NCBI GenBank assembly: GCA_964575455.1
Contig: CAZNRX010000006.1
Span: forward strand, 31,269-95,268
Direction: 5' to 3'
Length of the DNA: 64,000 nt
DNA from: SKLM01 sp964575455
GTDB lineage: Bacteria > Chloroflexota > Anaerolineae > B4-G1
Shown: positions 60,332 through 64,000 of the stretch, one piece after another
How positions within the stretch are numbered: the first letter of the stretch is position 1
How the letters are laid out: the number at the start of each line of letters is the position of its first letter
Program-made: the position numbers and the translations under genes
The notes under the pieces: model-generated
The model's input: the letters and a program-made list of their open reading frames with translations, nothing else
What the model was told of the DNA's origin: nothing
Database searches by the model: none

Positions 60332-61187
60332 AGTCCCCGCCCTCGGCCGAGGTGCCCAGCACGGTCAGGTACATCCCCCCGGTGCCCCGGCTGGGCTCAT
60401 CCAGGGTGTTGATGTCGATCGTCACCTCCTCCATCGTGTGGGACTGGCGCGCGACGAAGTCCTGCAGCTGATCGCGAATCTCGCCCTTGGACGCGAAGTA
60501 GGCCGCCTCATCTGCAATGAAACGATCCACGAAGGCCAGGGCCACCGTCAGCGTCAGGTCGCGCCCGAAGCGATAGCCCATCACCTTGATGTCCTCACCG
60601 GCCTCGGGATGGGTAGCCTTGAAGGCCGTGGAGTTCAGGTGCCGCTCCACGGCCAGCACCAGCTGCTCCGTCTCCGAGAGCGGCGCATACCCCACCCCGG
60701 CGGAGGTATCGTTGGCCCCCACCACGTCCCGTTCGAAGATATCGGTCAGCTCCGGCAAGCCCGGCTTGATCTCGTTCTGGAAGACGATGTGCTCGCTGGG
60801 ATCGACGAAGCGCAGGTGACCGCGCAGCCAGATCTTGGCCGTGGCCTCCGCAATCTCGCCCACCGGGATGCGGGCGCCCTTATACTCGTAGGTGGCCCGA
60901 TCGCCGAAGATGAGGCGCATCAGCTCATCGATGACACCGCCGCCCAGCGCTGACGTCGCCCCACCGGCCACCAGGAGCCCTTTGTCGATGTTGTGGTGGA
61001 GCACCTTGCCGAAGCGATCGCGGTAAGCGCGAGAGAGCTCCACACTCACCGCCTCGGCGACTGCGTCACAGATGGAGTCGGGGTGTCCCACGCCCTTCCG
61101 CTCCACCAGCTCGGTGGGTTGCTCCTCCATCGGCAGGTTCGGCACTTGCTCCACCAGGATGTTACGGGTGCCTGCACGTTCTGACAC
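60332..61187 (-). pseudogene. archaeal-type methionine adenosyltransferase, C-terminus deleted
   Basis: It starts at GTG 61187 (GGGAGG upstream), 4 nt after the isomerase stop. The sequence matches the archaeal-type AdoMet synthetase family (PF01941): ELVERKGVGHPDSICDAVAE, GKVLHHNIDKGLLVAGGATS, and TSAEGGDCGQVGR where it breaks. Normal length is about 400 residues; here about 285 remain before the sequence becomes acyl-CoA dehydrogenase in another frame. It would make S-adenosylmethionine if intact. Loss would require another MetK elsewhere, or the junction is an assembly error. Confidence 0.8.
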
Positions 61188-61191
61188 CGGT

Positions 61192-62028
61192 CTACCTCCC
61201 ATCGTAGTGTGTTCGACAGAAGGACTGGACCCGACGAAGCGCTGCCAGGCACGCCTTCTCGTCCTCAGCATCCAACGCATCGGGGTGACACTCCACGGTG
61301 ATAGCCCCTTGGTAGCCATCACGAGCCAGGGCCTGCAACAGGTCCTCCAGCCGTAGGCGGCCGTCCGGCGGGGATCGGTGCTCTCGCCCATCGTAGTTGG
61401 AGAGATGCACGTGCGCCACACGCTCCCGCAGCTCTCGATAGACGGCCAGCGGATCCAACCCCCAGGTACCCAGGTGCGTCGTATCCAACGTCAGATGTGG
61501 AAAGCGCTCCATCTCGGCCGGGCTGTTGAACCAGCGTGGATTGACGGTCAGCCCCAAGAATCGCTTGGCTGGCATGTTCTCTACAGCGAGCACCACACCC
61601 GTCTCTCGCTCCATGGCCGCCACCCCCTCCTTGATGAAGCCGTAGAACCGTCCACAGCGGGGGATGGGCAGGGGCAGCCGGAAGCGCCATGGACGATGGG
61701 CGTGCAGCTCCCCACTGACGGTGTGAACTCGGAAGGGCAGGTGAACCACCACCACGGAGACGTGCAGCTCCTGAGCCAGGCTCACTGTGTGACGAAGGCG
61801 CCCCAGTTGATCATCGGGCCAGCCGGCCACCCGGCTGGCAAACGGGCTGTGCAACGCGACGATGGGCAGCCCGTGTTCGGCGGAGAGCCGCTGCAGGTAG
61901 TCCGGCTGCCGCGTGTCCCAGCGGTCATCCACCAGCACCTCAATCCCGTCGAACCCCGCTTCCGCGGCCAGCTCGAAGACGCGAGCGAGGCCGTAGCTGT
62001 AGAGGGACCCGGTGGAGAGCGCGATCAT
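61192..62028 (-). CDS. sugar phosphate isomerase/epimerase-like TIM barrel protein
   Basis: 278 residues of the AP-endonuclease-2/xylose-isomerase-like superfamily: IALSTGSLYSYGLARVFELA, FDGIEVLVDDRW, LTLDTTHLGTWGLDPLAVYR, HVHLSNYDGREHRSPPDGRL, and AITVECHP at the end. The Glu, Asp and His residues of these segments would bind the metal. The substrate is unknown. The ATG overlaps the pepF stop by 4 nt (ATGA) and its own stop is 4 nt from the adenosyltransferase start, so three genes form one transcript. Confidence 0.82.
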   Translation of the reverse strand: MIALSTGSLYSYGLARVFELAAEAGFDGIEVLVDDRWDTRQPDYLQRLSAEHGLPIVALHSPFASRVAGWPDDQLGRLRHTVSLAQELHVSVVVVHLPFRVHTVSGELHAHRPWRFRLPLPIPRCGRFYGFIKEGVAAMERETGVVLAVENMPAKRFLGLTVNPRWFNSPAEMERFPHLTLDTTHLGTWGLDPLAVYRELRERVAHVHLSNYDGREHRSPPDGRLRLEDLLQALARDGYQGAITVECHPDALDAEDEKACLAALRRVQSFCRTHYDGR

Positions 62029-63818
62029 GTCGCGTGGGCGGAGCTGAGCTCCAGCCCCTCAAGCTCCATCACGAGGCTCTCCAGCACGTCGAACCCGCTC
62101 TGCCAGAAATCGGGCGACGCCATGTTGAAACCGGCCTCGCTGATGATCTCCTCCGGGCTCCGCGAGCCGCCGTAGGCCAGGATCTCCAGGAAGCGCGGCA
62201 CGAACGACTCCCCCTCCTCCCGGTATCGCTGATAGAGGGCCAGCACCAGCAGGTGGCCGAAGCTGTAGGCGTAGCAGTAGAACGGCGTGTGGTAAAGGTG
62301 CGGGATGGCCGTCCACTCCCAGCGGAAGTCATCGCTGACGTCGACCGCGTCGCCGAACTGATCCTCCAGGTTCTCCAGGTAAAGAGCGCATAACTCGTCG
62401 ACCATGACGCCATCGACCGCCTCGCGATGCGCCTCCTTCTCGAAGAGCACGAAGTACGCCTGGCGCGCGACGGTGGCGTAGGCGTCGTCCAGCACCGTCG
62501 CCAGCAGCTGGCGCCGCACGTCGGGGTCCTTCTCCTCTCGCAGCAGTCGGTCGGTGAGCAACATCTCCGAGAAGACCGAGGCGGTCTCCGCCATGGGGAG
62601 CGCGGCGTGGAAGGTGAGGACAGAGTGGTCCTCGGCCATCATCGCGTGGACCGCGTGCCCCAGCTCGTGCGCCAGCGTGGTCACGTCAGAGATCTTGCCG
62701 ACGTAGTTGACCAGCACCCAGGGCGTCACCCCCGGCAGCATCCCGGCGCAGAATGCCCCGCCGCGCTTGCCCAGGCGAATCTCGGAATCGAGGTGCTGAT
62801 CGGCGAAGACGCGCTGCGCGTGCTCCGCCAGATCCCCAGAGAAGTTGCCCAGGCTGTCGAGGACCATGTCCGCGGCCTCGGGGAAGGGATAGGTCTTCTC
62901 CGCAGCGCCTAACGGCGCGTAGACGTCGTAGCGGCGCAGCTTGTCCTGGCCCAGCTGATCGGCCTTGAAGCGGAAGTAGCGGTGGAACAGCGACACGTTC
63001 TCGCGGCAGACGTCCAGCAGGGTCTCGACCACCGGGTCTGGGACATCGTTCGCCAGATTGCGCAGGGCAATCGGCGACTCAAATCCGCGTAAGTTCACGT
63101 TTTCGTTCGCCCAATCGCGCATGCGATGGCTGTAGATCTGGCCCAGCACCGTGGCCTGACCGCTGTAGACGTCGTACAGCTCCTGATACGCTGCAGCGCG
63201 CCTATCGGCCGAGGGGTCGCGGAAGTAGGCGGACAGCTCGGCCCGGGTCATCTCCTTCAGCTCACCCTCCACCTCCAGCCCGAACGTCAGACGATTGGTG
63301 ATCATCTCGTAGAGGTTCACCAGGGCGTCCACGCCGTTGACGTCCTTGAGATTGATGATCTGCTCCTCGGACTCCGAGAGCGTGTAGGGGCGGAAGCGGC
63401 GGAGCGTCTCCAGGTAATAAGCATAATCGCCGCTCTCGGCCAGCAGCCGCTGGGCCGCCTCCTCCTCCAGACCCTTCCACCACAGCTCGAAGAAGAGCAG
63501 GCGGTTCCGAACGTCAGTGGTGAGCTGCTCCATCCTGCCCATGAAGGCCAGGGCATCCTGCGACTGCGTGTCCTCCGCGAACCAGAGACGGGCGTAGCCC
63601 ATCAACCGGGTCCCGTTGGTGCGGATCGACTCCATGAGCTCCATTAGCTCCAGAAACGCCTCGCTGCCTATCTCGGGCGAGAGGTGCTCACGCTCGCCCT
63701 CCAGGGCCTGAACCTGGTCCTCCAGCTCCGTCAGGAGCTGCTCGAACGCTTCCCCTTCGTGCGCCGGCAGAAGATCCTCAAGGGACCAACCCGTCTGACT
63801 GAAACCAAGTTCCTCCAT
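62025..63818 (-). CDS. pepF: oligoendopeptidase F (M3B family)
   Basis: 597 residues, full length for the family. The zinc-binding HExxH motif is in TLAHELGHAVHAM (384-388), with the third ligand in AETASVFSEML, and the family's C-terminal HTPFYCYAYSFGHLLVLALY. It cleaves short peptides in the cytosol. The ATG at 63818 has AGGAG about 12 nt upstream. It is first in an apparent transcript with the isomerase and the broken adenosyltransferase. The 182 nt to the window end show no clear gene. Confidence 0.93.
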   Translation of the reverse strand: MEELGFSQTGWSLEDLLPAHEGEAFEQLLTELEDQVQALEGEREHLSPEIGSEAFLELMELMESIRTNGTRLMGYARLWFAEDTQSQDALAFMGRMEQLTTDVRNRLLFFELWWKGLEEEAAQRLLAESGDYAYYLETLRRFRPYTLSESEEQIINLKDVNGVDALVNLYEMITNRLTFGLEVEGELKEMTRAELSAYFRDPSADRRAAAYQELYDVYSGQATVLGQIYSHRMRDWANENVNLRGFESPIALRNLANDVPDPVVETLLDVCRENVSLFHRYFRFKADQLGQDKLRRYDVYAPLGAAEKTYPFPEAADMVLDSLGNFSGDLAEHAQRVFADQHLDSEIRLGKRGGAFCAGMLPGVTPWVLVNYVGKISDVTTLAHELGHAVHAMMAEDHSVLTFHAALPMAETASVFSEMLLTDRLLREEKDPDVRRQLLATVLDDAYATVARQAYFVLFEKEAHREAVDGVMVDELCALYLENLEDQFGDAVDVSDDFRWEWTAIPHLYHTPFYCYAYSFGHLLVLALYQRYREEGESFVPRFLEILAYGGSRSPEEIISEAGFNMASPDFWQSGFDVLESLVMELEGLELSSAHAT

Positions 63819-64000
63819 GATACCGATATCTCCTCTCTGTGTCTCTATGTAACGGTTATTACCCCTGCGTAACCATTCACCTCATATTGCCCATGCTCTA
63901 GCCGGATTCGCAATCCGATAGCCTTCCCCACCCCCGCTCCAGTCAGATTCTATTTTGGGGCATATGGCACCTGTGTGGCCGATGAGCTGGAAGCGGTAGC

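Noticed and set aside
59709..61421. One 570-codon frame read as a single protein
   Set aside because: Only the part from 61187 to about 60332 matches a methionine adenosyltransferase; the rest is an out-of-frame reading of acyl-CoA dehydrogenase, so it is not one gene.

Overview
The window is high-GC and bacterial. The mix of genes suggests Chloroflexota (an Anaerolineae-like lineage): archaeal-type prolyl-tRNA synthetase, archaeal-type methionine adenosyltransferase (now truncated), isopentenyl phosphate kinase, an L-fucose-isomerase-like protein, heterodimeric ABC exporters, a very large repeat-built surface protein, and many short palindromic repeats lying inside genes. This assignment is inference; no rRNA is present. 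Promoters with near-perfect -35/-10 boxes, mostly with a 16-bp spacer, can be read directly at about a dozen places.

Layout. 1-5446: branched-chain amino acid genes on the minus strand (ilvB-ilvN-ilvC running off the left edge; ilvE-proC). 5492-8055: a BMP-family lipoprotein, a ZIP metal transporter and a decayed gene on the plus strand. 8052-19424: one long minus-strand run (ABC-2 exporter, GNATs, HAD phosphatases, a heterodimeric ABC exporter, an EF-G). 19458-21232: tRNA-Ser(CGA), a start-less AcnX small-subunit gene and a GxxExxY nuclease-like gene flanked by an 80-bp repeat family. 21245-25281: mazG-proS-peptide-binding lipoprotein. 25352-42250: a helical-repeat protein, then a single 15-kb gene for a 5,021-residue surface protein. 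42422-45830: YihY, a CopB remnant and FtsH. 45934-52131: a MacAB-like efflux operon plus an EamA transporter. 52196-54756: a frameshifted sulfotransferase, an isomerase-like protein and a possible transposase remnant. 55009-57569: secDF. 57622-63818: isopentenyl phosphate kinase, truncated Lgt, an acyl-CoA dehydrogenase/methionine adenosyltransferase deletion fusion, a TIM-barrel isomerase and oligoendopeptidase F.

The most interesting theme is transcription attenuation by leader peptides. Four transcription units each show the same order on the minus strand: consensus promoter, short ORF, intrinsic terminator, structural gene. The ilvB unit has two successive leader/terminator modules coding for runs of Ile/Val/Leu. 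The ilvE unit has a Leu/Ile/Val-rich leader. The mazG-proS unit has a proline-rich leader, which fits the gene it precedes. An ABC drug-type exporter has a 30-codon leader followed by twin terminators with interchangeable arms.

A second theme is genome erosion and repeat insertion. An 18-21-bp palindromic repeat (GGGTCGACGCAGTCACCC) occurs in an ilvB leader, in the EamA gene and exactly at the frameshift in the sulfotransferase gene. Other short repeat families lie in frame inside the giant gene. CopB, Lgt, the adenosyltransferase, an acyl-CoA dehydrogenase and the AcnX small subunit are all truncated or deleted. Some of these could be assembly artefacts, and read mapping would decide.
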